A stretch of 64,000 nucleotides of DNA. Origin: Streptomyces sp. col6. GTDB lineage: Bacteria; Actinomycetota; Actinomycetes; Streptomycetales; Streptomycetaceae. Under the pieces are notes generated by a model that worked only from the letters and a program-made list of their open reading frames with translations, did no database searches and was not told where the DNA came from. Below, piece after piece: positions 1 through 8,280 of this stretch. Within the stretch, counting starts at the first letter, position 1; every line of letters begins with the position of its first letter. The stretch lies in assembly GCF_008042035.1 (NCBI RefSeq), contig NZ_RDBL01000029.1:478722-542721 (forward strand), written 5' to 3'. The position numbers and the translations under genes were made by a program.

Positions 1-118
1 GCCGGCGGGGGCGGGTTGCGGCGCGACTCCCGGCGGGGTGGGCGGCGTCGCGGCCAGACGCCCGAGGCGCGGGTCATCGACCACCTCGCGGGACGCGGGT
101 TGCTGCGAGACTGGCGGT

Positions 119-787
119 ATGCGGAACGAACAGATCTTCTCGGTCCACGGGGACGCGGAGCTGCTGGCCCGCGCGGGGCACCTCTTCGAATCCGCCCGCA
201 CGGAGTTCCTGTGCGCCGCCCGGGACCTGGCGACCTGGGCACAGCCGGAGGCCCGTACGGCGGTCGCGCAGCGCATGCACTCCGGCCAGTCGCCGGAGTT
301 CGTCACCCGCAAGCTGCTCAGCCCGGTGGCCCTCACGGAGGAGGCGTCCCGGGCCCACATACGGCTGGTCCTGGGCCACGGCGCCCAGGTCCGCATCACC
401 GACGCGGCGCTCCCGCACGAGACGATCATCATCGACCGCCGCGTCATGATCCTCGCGGGCCGCGACTCCCCGGCCGGTCGCGAGTACTCCGTGACCACCT
501 CGAAGAACATGATCGACGGCGTCCACTCCCTGTTCGACGCGATGTGGCACCAGTCGACGGACTACGACACGTACCTGGCGACGGACACCCCCCACCTGGC
601 CCCGGAGTCCCGCCGCATCCTCGAAGCCCTGAGCACGGGCCTGACGGACGCCACGGCGGCCAGGCAGCTGGGCGTCTCCCTGCGCACGTACCGCCGCCGC
701 GTGGCCGACCTCCTGGTGACCTTGCAGGCCGCGTCCCGCTTCCAGGCGGGGCTGCGGGCGGGGGAGCTGGGGCTGCCGGGGCGGTGA
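119..787 (+). CDS. helix-turn-helix (LuxR-like C-terminal) transcriptional regulator
   Basis: The 222-residue product has an N-terminal alpha/beta sensor-like region resembling the PLD-like effector part of TrmB-type regulators (motif IIIDRRVMILAG, then SKNMIDGVHSLFDAMW). A C-terminal helix-turn-helix sits around residues 170-200 (GLTDATAARQLGVSLRTYRR). The frame is open to the left edge, but codons before ATG 119 translate into low-complexity sequence that does not look like protein, so I place the start at 119; no strong Shine-Dalgarno precedes it. Ligand and targets are unknown. The family assignment of the N-terminal half is inference. Confidence 0.7.
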   Translation: MRNEQIFSVHGDAELLARAGHLFESARTEFLCAARDLATWAQPEARTAVAQRMHSGQSPEFVTRKLLSPVALTEEASRAHIRLVLGHGAQVRITDAALPHETIIIDRRVMILAGRDSPAGREYSVTTSKNMIDGVHSLFDAMWHQSTDYDTYLATDTPHLAPESRRILEALSTGLTDATAARQLGVSLRTYRRRVADLLVTLQAASRFQAGLRAGELGLPGR

Positions 788-845
788 GACCGGGTGTCAC
801 AACGAAGCCTCGGCGTCACCCACCGAACATGCGTCTCATGCAGCC

Positions 846-1214
846 TCACCCCTCCGGGACCGGCTGCGTGAGGTTCACCGCGTTGCCGTCGGGGTCGCGG
901 ATGTGGGCGACGCGTTGGCCCCACGGCATGTCCTTGGGGCCGCCGCTGACCGAGCCGCCCAGGGCCTCCACGCGGCCGAGCATCTCGTCGACGTCGTCGA
1001 CCTCGATGCTGAGCAGGATGCGCGGCGCCGCACCGTCCGCCGGGTCCGGCTTGGTCACCAGGCCCAGGTCGGTGTCGCCGATGCGCAGGCCAAGGTAGAA
1101 GACCGGGCCCTTCGCGGGGACCCGGAAGATCTCCTCGGCGCCGAAGAGGTCCGTGTAGAAACGGCGCAGGGTGTCCAGGTCGGCGGTGAGGATCACTGGC
1201 TGGATGGTGGACAT
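846..1214 (-). CDS. VOC (glyoxalase/bleomycin-resistance fold) protein
   Basis: The 122-residue single-domain VOC protein shows the paired beta-alpha-beta-beta-beta modules of this fold: TADLDTLRRFYTDLFG near the N-terminus and RDPDGNAVNL near the C-terminus. The DPDGN turn is typical of the family. ATG 1214 is preferred over the longer frame because an AGGAG ribosome-binding site lies just upstream of it on this strand. VOC proteins include metal-dependent dioxygenases, glyoxalases and drug-binding proteins; nothing here fixes the substrate. Confidence 0.85.
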   Translation of the reverse strand: MSTIQPVILTADLDTLRRFYTDLFGAEEIFRVPAKGPVFYLGLRIGDTDLGLVTKPDPADGAAPRILLSIEVDDVDEMLGRVEALGGSVSGGPKDMPWGQRVAHIRDPDGNAVNLTQPVPEG

Positions 1215-1329
1215 GGCACTCCTGTCGAGGACGGTCGGGTCACTCGGTGGACCGTCCGCGAACGGAGAACTCATCGCTCGCCCCGCGTGGGAGGGTGGCC
1301 GTCCATACGAAGCCGCTGGAGGCGCGCGT

Positions 1330-1664
1330 GAAGGGCCCCGCTTCGACCTGTCCCCGGACGAGGCCGCCTTCGTCGGGGAACACCGCGCGTACGACGAGTG
1401 CTACGCCGTGAACCACCTGGTCAACTGGCTGGCCGTCGCGCTGTACGGCCACCCCCCGGCTGAGCGCAGGAGGGGATTCCGGCGTCGATCGCGGCACTCC
1501 TGCTCCGGCACGGACCGGTGGCGGCGGCGATGGGCGACTTCTACCGCGCGTTCCAGCGGGAGAGCCGGACGGTGCCGCACCCGCTGGGGACGATCGGCCC
1601 GGTCGCGTGGAGCGGGACCACTTACTCGGTGGACAACGCGGCGGCCGGCGACGACCGTTGACCG
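1330..1664 (+). pseudogene. frame-shifted remnant of a hypothetical protein gene
   Basis: Two protein-like stretches lie head to tail in different frames. The first reads FDLSPDEAAFVGEHRAYD and NHLVNWLAVALYGHPP up to about 1462. The second begins at about 1467 with EGIPASIAALLLRHGPVAAA and ends at a TGA at 1662-1664. Both have normal Streptomyces codon bias, and the second frame has a TGA at 1461-1463, so a single-base change between roughly 1462 and 1476 would restore one reading frame. No convincing start codon is visible for the first part. It is either a decayed gene or a sequencing indel. Confidence 0.55.
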
Positions 1665-1665
1665 A

Positions 1666-2418
1666 ATGCAGCAGCAGAAGATCTGGGGCGCCGACACCGC
1701 CCGACGCTACGACACCCCCGGTTCCGGGATGTTCGCGCCCGAGGTCCTGGAGCCGGCCGTGGACCGCCTCGCCCAGCTCGCGGGTGACGGAGGAGCGCTG
1801 GAGTTCGCCATCGGGACCGGCCGCGTAGCCGTTCCGCTCGCGGGGCGCGGGGTGCCCGTCACCGGCATCGAGCTGTCGCGCCCGATGGTCGAGCAACTGC
1901 GTACGAAGGCCGACGAGGCGGCGATTCCCGTGATCATCGGCGACATGGCGACCGCGGTCGCCCCTGGGGAGTACTCCCTCGTCTACCTCGTGTACAACAC
2001 GATCTCCAACCTGCTCACACAGGACGAACAGGTGCGGTGCTTCCGCAACGCGGCCCGCCACCTCACACCCGGCGGCCGGTTCGTGATCGAACTCTGGGTA
2101 CCCGACCTGCGCACGCTGCCGCCGGGGCGGACGGCCGCGGTCTGGCAGTCCGAAGCCGACTACATCGGGCTGGACACGTACGACGTGCTCCACCAGCGCG
2201 TCGTGTCTCACCACTTCCGCTTCGACGAGACCGAGGAGGCGCGGCTGTTCCGCAGCCCGCACCGCTACATCTGGCCGGCCGAACTCGACCTCATGGCCCG
2301 GCTGGCCGGCTTCGAGCTGGAGAGCAGGCACGCGGACTGGGCCGGCGCCGAGTTCACCGCCGAGTCGGGTTCCCACGTCTCCGTGTACCGGCTCCCGGTC
2401 TCGGGGGACCTCCCCTAG
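1666..2418 (+). CDS. class I SAM-dependent methyltransferase
   Basis: The 250-residue protein has a Rossmann-type SAM-binding core: LEFAIGTGRVAVPLA (motif I) around residue 43, followed by VTGIELSRPMV with the acidic ribose-binding residue, then a GDMATA turn and LTPGGRFVIELWVP (post-motif). The DTARRYD start resembles ubiquinone/menaquinone-type small-molecule methyltransferases. ATG 1666 follows the TGA of the upstream remnant by one base, so it may once have been translationally coupled to it. Substrate unknown. Confidence 0.8.
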   Translation: MQQQKIWGADTARRYDTPGSGMFAPEVLEPAVDRLAQLAGDGGALEFAIGTGRVAVPLAGRGVPVTGIELSRPMVEQLRTKADEAAIPVIIGDMATAVAPGEYSLVYLVYNTISNLLTQDEQVRCFRNAARHLTPGGRFVIELWVPDLRTLPPGRTAAVWQSEADYIGLDTYDVLHQRVVSHHFRFDETEEARLFRSPHRYIWPAELDLMARLAGFELESRHADWAGAEFTAESGSHVSVYRLPVSGDLP

Positions 2419-2447
2419 GGACCCCTCTTCGCCGTGGCGACGGCACG

Positions 2448-2491
2448 CGCAGGGCCCCGCGGACCGGTCGGGTCGTCCGCGGGGCCCTGCG
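2448..2491. terminator. bidirectional intrinsic terminator hairpin
   Basis: A perfect 17-bp stem (2448-2464 with 2475-2491) and 10-nt loop lie between the convergent methyltransferase and CsbD genes, so it can serve both strands. Confidence 0.85.
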
Positions 2492-2506
2492 TGTGGGAGG
2501 AGGCCG

Positions 2507-2680
2507 TCAGTCGGTGAGGGCGTCCTTCGCCTTCTCCTTGGCCTGGCGGGCGTCGCCCTTGGCCTGCTCGGCGCGGCCCTCGGCGGTGAGCCGCTCGTTG
2601 CCGACGGTCCGGCCGGCGACTTCCTTGATCTTGCCCTTGGCCTGCTCGGTCTTGGCCTGGGTCTTCTCGTCAGCAGCCAT
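2507..2680 (-). CDS. CsbD-like general stress protein
   Basis: The 57-residue, lysine/alanine/glutamate-rich helical protein has the CsbD pattern AKGKIKEVAGRTVGNERL followed by a second AEQAKGDARQAKEK repeat. CsbD proteins are small, stress-induced (SigB-type regulons) and of unclear biochemical role. ATG 2680 is chosen because upstream residues in the same frame are arginine-rich and unlike the family. Confidence 0.85.
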   Translation of the reverse strand: MAADEKTQAKTEQAKGKIKEVAGRTVGNERLTAEGRAEQAKGDARQAKEKAKDALTD

Positions 2681-2799
2681 GTCACTCACACCTTGCTGTG
2701 TTCGACGTCTGGATGCCTTCCGTCTGACCGTGCTTTCCCGTTCCAAACACGGCAGTCGCGGAATCCGCCCGTTATCAAAAATCCATCTTCGCGGGATGA

Positions 2800-3003
2800 A
2801 TGAACGTCCCGGCCCAGGGCAACTGGCCGAACATGCTTCCTATCATTCTGGTTCTCCTCCTCGCCCTGATCCTCTTCGGCGCCGGTTTCGCCCTCAAGGC
2901 GCTCTGGTGGATCGCCGTCATCGTTCTCGCGATCTGGCTCATCGGATTCTTCGTCCGCCCCGCAGGTCACGGCGGCAAGCGGGGCCGCTGGTACCGCTGG
3001 TAA
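2800..3003 (+). CDS. small hydrophobic membrane protein
   Basis: This 67-residue protein is dominated by two adjacent membrane segments (LPIILVLLLALILFGAGF and WWIAVIVLAIWLIGFFV) with a basic, glycine-rich C-terminus. It matches the very small hydrophobic proteins common in streptomycetes, often found beside csbD-like genes. An internal ATG at 2833 would remove the first 11 residues and is equally plausible because neither start has a strong ribosome-binding site. Function unknown. Confidence 0.7.
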   Translation: MNVPAQGNWPNMLPIILVLLLALILFGAGFALKALWWIAVIVLAIWLIGFFVRPAGHGGKRGRWYRW

Positions 3004-3025
3004 CCGTCCCCCGACCATCCTTTTC

Positions 3026-3059
3026 GCGAGATCCGGCAGCACGAGCTGCCGGATCTCGC
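3026..3059. terminator. intrinsic terminator hairpin
   Basis: A perfect 15-bp stem (3026-3040 with 3045-3059) with an ACGA loop begins 23 nt after the stop of the small membrane-protein gene. Confidence 0.85.
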
Positions 3060-3204
3060 CCGCATTTCCCGATCTCCGGAAAATGCGAAACGCAAGGAAG
3101 AGCGATGAGCCCGCGAGATCGGATTACCGGAGGAACGGGCCTCGGCTCACGGCCGGTTGAACGCCGGCCCTGCCCCTGTCAGTGGGCTCGTTTACGGTGG
3201 CCCC

Positions 3205-3384
3205 ATGGACGAACAGCAGCAACCGCCGGACGCACAGGACCAGCAGCCGCAGGGCGACGACCTCATACGGCGCTGGGCACGCGCCAACGGTTTTCTCGTG
3301 AACGACCGGGGGCGTATACCCGCGATGTTCCGCGAGGCCTACGCGAGGGCGCAGGCGGAAACGCAGGACCCGGCCGGGGAGTAG
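3205..3384 (+). CDS. stand-alone Lsr2-type C-terminal DNA-binding domain
   Basis: The 59-residue protein has a glutamine-rich, disordered N-terminus (about 20 residues) followed by a complete copy of the Lsr2 C-terminal DNA-binding fold: IRRWARANGFLVNDRGRIP and then FREAYARAQA. In Lsr2 the RGR tripeptide inserts into the minor groove of AT-rich DNA, and that tripeptide is intact. The N-terminal oligomerisation domain of Lsr2 (about 110 residues in all) is absent. A TACGGT -10 box ends 6 nt before ATG 3205, which suggests a leaderless transcript and sets the start. It may compete with or modulate full-length Lsr2; that role is inference. Confidence 0.75.
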   Translation: MDEQQQPPDAQDQQPQGDDLIRRWARANGFLVNDRGRIPAMFREAYARAQAETQDPAGE

Positions 3385-3424
3385 GGCCTGTCCGGCGAAT
3401 CTTCGCGGGCCCGCCGGCCAGGTC

Positions 3425-4117
3425 CTAGGCCGCCGCCCGCCGCAGCGTGAACTCGTTGCCGTCCGGGTCCAGCAGCACCCCGTCCGGGCCGGGTCGCGCG
3501 CCCAGGGCCGTCAGGCGGGCGGTCTCCGCCGTCTCGTCCGCGTCCGCCGGGAGCGTCAGCTCGAAGTACAGACGGTTCACGTCCGGCTTCGGTGCGACCG
3601 GCGGGCCGCCCCAGGTGATCTTCGTGCCGCCCTGCGGGGACTGGATCGCGGTCTCCTCGTCCTGGTCCCAGACCAGCGGCCAGCCCAGCGCCTTGCTCCA
3701 GAAGTAGCCGACCGCCTGGGTGCCGTCGCAGGCGACCGCGCCGATGACCCCGGTGTCCGCGAGGAACTTGTTGCCCGCCTCGATCACGCAGAACTCGTTG
3801 CCGTCCGGGTCGGCGAGGACGATGTGGCCCTCCTCCGGCGTCTGGCCGATGTCGATGTGCCGGGCGCCGAGTTCCAGCGCGCGGGCCACCATGTCCTGCT
3901 GCGCCTGCGGGGTGGCGCTGGTCAGGTCGAAGTGGGCCTGGTTCTGCCGGGACTTCGGCTCCTGGCTCTCGGTGAAGCGGAGGCCGAAGCCCTTGCCGTC
4001 CGGGGGCAGGACCGTGACGGCGTCGGTCCGCTCCCAGCCCAGGAGGCCGGCCCAGAAGCGGGCCAGGTCCGCCGGGTCGGTCGCGTGGAAGCCGATCGCT
4101 GCGAGGTGGGGCGTCAT
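3425..4117 (-). CDS. two-domain VOC (glyoxalase-like) protein
   Basis: The 230-residue protein carries two tandem VOC modules. The first ends in LADPDGNEFCVIEAG around residue 115 and the second in LLDPDGNEFTLRRA at the C-terminus. Such fused pairs can form a complete active site in one chain. ATG 4117 (MTPHLAAIGFHATD) begins exactly at the first beta strand, whereas the longer frame adds non-homologous residues. Substrate unknown. Confidence 0.85.
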   Translation of the reverse strand: MTPHLAAIGFHATDPADLARFWAGLLGWERTDAVTVLPPDGKGFGLRFTESQEPKSRQNQAHFDLTSATPQAQQDMVARALELGARHIDIGQTPEEGHIVLADPDGNEFCVIEAGNKFLADTGVIGAVACDGTQAVGYFWSKALGWPLVWDQDEETAIQSPQGGTKITWGGPPVAPKPDVNRLYFELTLPADADETAETARLTALGARPGPDGVLLDPDGNEFTLRRAAA

Positions 4118-4257
4118 GTTCCGTACGTCTCCGAATCGTTGGCAGGGCGAGCCCGCGCATCCTAGGTACGGCACACAGGGGACGCATCCCGATTTCGCGC
4201 GCCTCCACCCCCGGTTACGCTGACCGGCCCGGTCCGCCCCGACGAACGGATGCAGTC

Positions 4258-4545
4258 GTGCGTGTCTTGTTCAGCAGCCGCGTCATCGAGTGGCGCGGCC
4301 CCGCGCCGTACTACTTCGCCCCCGTGCCAGCGGAACAGGCCGCCGACATCCAGGAGGTCGCCCAACTGGCCTCGTACGGCTGGGGGGTGATCCCCGTCGA
4401 GGCCGAGATCGGCGGGACCGCCTTCACCACCTCGCTCTTCCCGAAGGACGGCGGCTATCTGCTGCCGCTCAAGAACGCGGTCCGTGTGCCGCAGGACATC
4501 GCGGCGGGCGACGACGTGACCGTGACGATGACGGTCCGCCTCTGA
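4258..4545 (+). CDS. DUF1905 domain protein
   Basis: The 95-residue protein matches DUF1905 along its length: PAPYYFAPVP near residue 15, YGWGVIPVEAEIGGTAFTTS in the middle and LFPKDGGYLLPLKNAVR after it. The domain is a small beta barrel of unknown function, sometimes fused to YdeI-type domains. The start is GTG 4258. It converges on the next gene with a 12-nt gap. Confidence 0.85.
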   Translation: MRVLFSSRVIEWRGPAPYYFAPVPAEQAADIQEVAQLASYGWGVIPVEAEIGGTAFTTSLFPKDGGYLLPLKNAVRVPQDIAAGDDVTVTMTVRL

Positions 4546-4557
4546 GGCGCGCGCCGC

Positions 4558-5553
4558 TCAGGCCGGCGTCACCCGCGCCGTCACCGGCAGGTGGTCGCTG
4601 CCCGTCGCGGGAAGCGTCCGGACACGGCCCACCGTCGCCCCGCGGGCCATCACCTGGTCGATCCGGGCCATCGGGAACGACGCGGGGAAGCTGAAGGCGA
4701 AACCGCGCTCCGGGACGTTGAGCTGCGAGGTCAGCGGGGACAGGCCACGGTCGTCCACCGTGCCGTTCAGGTCGCCCAGCACGATCACCGGGCCGGTCGG
4801 CTCGGCCGCCAGCGCCCGGCCCAGCAGCCGGGCGCTCTCGTCGCGGCGGTCGGTGCCCAGTCCGCCCGCGCCGAGCCGGAACGACGGCAGGTGCGCCACG
4901 TACACCGCGACCTGGCCGTGCGGGGTGCGGGCCACCGTACGCAGGCCCCGGCTCCAGCCCTCCGTGATGCCCGCCGGCTTGATGTCCACGGTCCGGGTGC
5001 CGGAGAGGGGGTGCCGGGACCAGATGCCCACGGTGCCCCGGACCTCGTGGAAGGGGTACTCCGCCGCGAGGGTCCTCTCGTACGCCGGCAGCGCGCCGGG
5101 CACCAGTTCCTCCAGCGCGATCAGGTCGGCGCCGGCGGCTGCCAGCACGCGGGCCGTGCCCGTCGGGTCGGCGTTCACATCGCTGACGTTGTGCTGCACG
5201 ACGACCAGGTCACGCGGGCCCGGGTCCCCCGCCGGGAGGAGCAGCCCGCCGAACGCGTACGCCCACGCCGCCACCGGCAACACCACCGACACCAGCGCGA
5301 GCACCGACCGGCGCAGCACGGCCAGGGTCAGCAGCGGGACGACGGCCAGTCCGAGCCACGGCAGGAACGCCTCCAGGAGGCTGCCGAGGTGGCCGGGGGT
5401 GTTGGGGACGGCGCGATGGCCGATGAGGAGAAGCGCCACGAGGCCCGCGAGCGCGGCCGTGACCCGTCCCCGCCGCCCGGCGCGATCCCACGCCCGCCAC
5501 GAGACGGCGGCCCGCGCCGCCGCAGCCACTCGTTTCACCCTCGTCTGTGCCAT
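4558..5553 (-). CDS. membrane-anchored endonuclease/exonuclease/phosphatase family protein
   Basis: The 331-residue protein has three N-terminal membrane helices (about residues 30-110) and then an extracytoplasmic EEP catalytic domain. EEP motifs are present in order: VVQHNVSDVN, LIALEEL (metal-binding Glu), GIWSRHPL, VYVAHLP, VIVLGDLNGT and the C-terminal GSDHLPV (catalytic Asp-His). The fold covers phosphodiesterases and nucleases acting on nucleic acids or phospholipids. ATG 5553 is used; upstream sequence in frame belongs to the antisense of the next gene. Confidence 0.82.
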   Translation of the reverse strand: MAQTRVKRVAAAARAAVSWRAWDRAGRRGRVTAALAGLVALLLIGHRAVPNTPGHLGSLLEAFLPWLGLAVVPLLTLAVLRRSVLALVSVVLPVAAWAYAFGGLLLPAGDPGPRDLVVVQHNVSDVNADPTGTARVLAAAGADLIALEELVPGALPAYERTLAAEYPFHEVRGTVGIWSRHPLSGTRTVDIKPAGITEGWSRGLRTVARTPHGQVAVYVAHLPSFRLGAGGLGTDRRDESARLLGRALAAEPTGPVIVLGDLNGTVDDRGLSPLTSQLNVPERGFAFSFPASFPMARIDQVMARGATVGRVRTLPATGSDHLPVTARVTPA

Positions 5554-5651
5554 CACCCACCAGGACGGGGGACCGACGCGCCCGGTTCCTCCCCCGGCCG
5601 GATCGGGGCCCCGGCGCGCCGGTCTCGCCCACGGGTGCCGGCGCCCCTCCC

Positions 5652-6143
5652 TCACCGCCCCGGAAACCGCTCCCCGCAAGCACTGCAGAACACCGGTGCC
5701 GACTCCGGGGACATCCGGCCGCACTCCGGGCACACCCGGTCCAGCGCGCACGGCGCCTCTCCGCCCTCCTGCGCGTACACCGTCGGCTTGAGCGTCAGGC
5801 CGGGGCGGCGACGGTGGACCGTCAGGTAGGCGAGGCCGTCCGGGCCCGCCGTCAGGGAGCGGCGGGAGGTGCGGGGCAGCCAGGTCGCCGTCGTCGGGGT
5901 CAGGGGCAGGGGCTCCGCGCCGTCGCCCGGGGTCAGGCGGCCGCTGCCCGCGAGGACGACCAGGAGCACGTCGAGCACGTCCTCCTGGTGCTCCCCGACC
6001 TCCGCGCCCGGGGGCAGCCGCACCAGGTTCGCGTCGAGCTCCCTCCCCTGCCGGTCGAGCTGCCACAGGGCGCCCCGGTCGTCGGGGGCCGCGGCGGCGA
6101 GCAGGTCGTCCAGTACGGCGAGTACCTCGGGAGTCGCGTTCAC
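5652..6143 (-). CDS. cupin-like protein with C-terminal zinc ribbon
   Basis: The 163-residue protein has an N-terminal cupin-like beta barrel (ANLVRLPPGAEVGEHQEDVLDVLL, then AGSGRLTPGDG) and a C-terminal CPECG ... CSACG zinc ribbon (about residues 138-160). A linker of around 20 residues joins them. The start is GTG 6143. A TAGCCT -10 box ends 7 nt before it on this strand, implying leaderless transcription. The barrel lacks an obvious full metal triad, so a binding rather than catalytic role is likely. Confidence 0.75.
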   Translation of the reverse strand: MNATPEVLAVLDDLLAAAAPDDRGALWQLDRQGRELDANLVRLPPGAEVGEHQEDVLDVLLVVLAGSGRLTPGDGAEPLPLTPTTATWLPRTSRRSLTAGPDGLAYLTVHRRRPGLTLKPTVYAQEGGEAPCALDRVCPECGRMSPESAPVFCSACGERFPGR

Positions 6144-6196
6144 GCCGACCAGGCTACGACCGGGTGCGGCCGGGTGCGGCCGGGGGAAGGGTCGTA

Positions 6197-7198
6197 TCAG
6201 GCGGAGGCTGCCCGGAGCAGGGTCTCGGCCGCGGCGGTGCGGGCGTAGAGGACGAAACGGCCGCTCCGGTGGGCGCTCACCAGACCGGCGTCGCGCAGTG
6301 CGGTGAGGTTCTGGGACACCGCCGCCGGGGAGAGCCCGGTGCGCTGTGCCAGCCGCGTGGTGGCGGCCGGGATCTCCAGCTCGGCCAGCAGCAGCGTGCG
6401 GGAGCGGCCCAGCACGGCGGACAGGGTGGCGGCTCCCGTGACGGGCCGGGGCTCCCAGAGCAGGCCGACACCGCGCGCCCGATAGGCGAGTTGGGGCGGG
6501 TCCGGCGGCGTCGTCCGGGTGCGCAGGCCGGGCCCGGCGAAGGCCGAGGGGATCAGCAGCAGTCCCGTGCCCGCCGTCGTGCGGGTGAGCGGCCGCTTAC
6601 GGTGGGCCATCAGCAAGGCACCGTCGTCCCAGCTCAAAGACGTGTGCAGGTCGTCGAGGAGGTAGCCGGTGCCGCGCTCGGCGGCCAGACGCGCCCGGTA
6701 CCCGATGTCGGCGTCCAGGACCGCCCTGATGCGGGCCCAGTAGGGGGCGAGGGCCCGTTCCCAGTAGGTTTCGAGCTCCTTGGTGAGCTCGGCGAGGAGC
6801 GGCCCGTACGGGTCGTCGCGCAGGGCGCGCAGCCGAGGGCCGAGGAACCCCTGATGGCGCGCCAGATGGTCCAGGTCCCGGCGCACACGGTCCCCGGGCG
6901 TGGCCCGGATCGCCTCCCACTCCGCCTCCGGGGCGGGAGCGGGACCGGAGGGGGCCGGGTTGAGGAAGTCGGGGATGTAACCGCGAGTGAGCGGGATCAA
7001 CTCGCCGAGCCAGCCCCGGTCCAGCCCGCCGGCCACCCAGCGCGGGCGTACCTGATCGACCCAGGTGCGATGGACCGGATGCGTGGAGTGCGATCGCAGC
7101 AGCCGGAAGCTGGGCGCGACCTCCCACATCGGTGAGACCGAGAACCGCACCTGTGCCAGATCGCTCGTCGAGAACGCCAGCCCGGCCAGAACACCCAC
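6197..7198 (-). CDS. ArsR-family regulator with DUF5937-type N-terminal region
   Basis: The 333-residue protein ends in a winged helix-turn-helix (RLAQRTGLSPAAVSQNLTAL then DAGLVSAHRSGRFVLY) typical of ArsR-family repressors. The long N-terminal part (FSVSPMWEVAPSFRLLRS) matches the DUF5937 region of actinobacterial ArsR proteins. GTG 7198 is the best available start; the GAGGA just before it is unusually close, so a slightly downstream start is possible. It diverges from an aldo/keto reductase gene with only 67 bp between starts, so it probably controls that gene. Confidence 0.82.
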   Translation of the reverse strand: MGVLAGLAFSTSDLAQVRFSVSPMWEVAPSFRLLRSHSTHPVHRTWVDQVRPRWVAGGLDRGWLGELIPLTRGYIPDFLNPAPSGPAPAPEAEWEAIRATPGDRVRRDLDHLARHQGFLGPRLRALRDDPYGPLLAELTKELETYWERALAPYWARIRAVLDADIGYRARLAAERGTGYLLDDLHTSLSWDDGALLMAHRKRPLTRTTAGTGLLLIPSAFAGPGLRTRTTPPDPPQLAYRARGVGLLWEPRPVTGAATLSAVLGRSRTLLLAELEIPAATTRLAQRTGLSPAAVSQNLTALRDAGLVSAHRSGRFVLYARTAAAETLLRAASA

Positions 7199-7265
7199 TC
7201 CTCGACGGATTCACGCATGTCCGAATCAATGGCGGACCAGCCTAGCGCGCGGACATCATCCCGCC

Positions 7266-8162
7266 ATGACCTCACAGACGATCACCGCGGCGGCATCGGG
7301 CACCTGGGAGCTCGGTGACCTGACGGTCCACCGGATCGGCTTCGGCGCGATGCGCCTGCCGCAGTACGGCGAGGCGCTGGTCGCCGACGCCCTGCCGCGC
7401 GACCGCGACCAGGCGGTCCGCGTGCTGCGCCGCGCCGTGGAGCTCGGCGTGAACCACATCGACACCGCCGCGTTCTACTTCTCCCCGCTGCGCTCGGCCA
7501 ACGAGCTGATCAACCGGGCGCTGGGCCCGTACCCGGACGACCTCGTCATCACCACCAAGGTCGGGCCCGGCCGTGACGCCTCCGGCGAGTGGCAGGCTCA
7601 CGCCACCCCCGGGCAACTGCGCGGCCAGGTCGAGGAGAACCTGCGCCAGCTCGGCCGCGACCACCTCGACGTGGTGAACCTGCGCATCGTCGGGACCGGC
7701 TCGATCGCCGAACGCTTCGGCGCCCTGGCCGAACTGCGCGAGGCCGGGCTCATCCGCCACCTGGGCCTGTCGAACATCCGCCCCCACCACCTGGCCGAGG
7801 CCCAGCACATCGCGCCGGTGGTCTGCGTCCAGAACATGTACGGCATCGACGCGTCGCCCGAGCAGAGGGAGCTCCTGGACCTCTGCGGCGAACAGCGCAT
7901 CGCGTTCGTGCCGTTCTACTCGATCGCCGGGACCGGACGCACCGCCGGCGCGACCACCGGCCACAGCCCCGAGGTCCACGCCGTCGCCCTCGCCCACGGC
8001 GTGACCCCGGCCCAGATCAGGCTGGCGTGGACGCTGCACCAGGGTCCGCACGTCCTGGCCATCCCCGGCACGGGCGACCTCGGCCACCTCGCCGAGAACA
8101 TCGCCGTCGGCTCCCTGCGCCTGACGGAGGAGGAAGCCGCCACCCTGCGCGGAACGGCATGA
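7266..8162 (+). CDS. aldo/keto reductase (NLR subgroup)
   Basis: The 298-residue TIM-barrel oxidoreductase keeps the catalytic Asp and Tyr (GVNHIDTAAFYFSP) and Lys (VITTKVG). The position usually occupied by the catalytic His (DLYQxH) reads LDVVNLRIVG, a variation of one AKR subgroup. The C-terminal IPGTGDLGHLAENI loop binds the NADPH phosphate. ATG 7266 has no clear Shine-Dalgarno. Its divergent neighbour is an ArsR-type regulator. Confidence 0.87.
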   Translation: MTSQTITAAASGTWELGDLTVHRIGFGAMRLPQYGEALVADALPRDRDQAVRVLRRAVELGVNHIDTAAFYFSPLRSANELINRALGPYPDDLVITTKVGPGRDASGEWQAHATPGQLRGQVEENLRQLGRDHLDVVNLRIVGTGSIAERFGALAELREAGLIRHLGLSNIRPHHLAEAQHIAPVVCVQNMYGIDASPEQRELLDLCGEQRIAFVPFYSIAGTGRTAGATTGHSPEVHAVALAHGVTPAQIRLAWTLHQGPHVLAIPGTGDLGHLAENIAVGSLRLTEEEAATLRGTA

Positions 8163-8280
8163 GAACGGAACGGCATCAGCACGGAAGCGCGTGAGCAGGG
8201 GCCGGCATGAGCAAGCGGCTCCGCCGCGAACCGGCCCTAAGCTGGCGCCCTTTGCTGTACGCCGATGAGGAGACGCGGTC

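Noticed and set aside
38..118. GTG 38 as the start of the first regulator, or a continuation from beyond the left edge
   Set aside because: The 27 codons before ATG 119 read as low-complexity Arg/Gly-rich sequence, unlike the rest of the protein.
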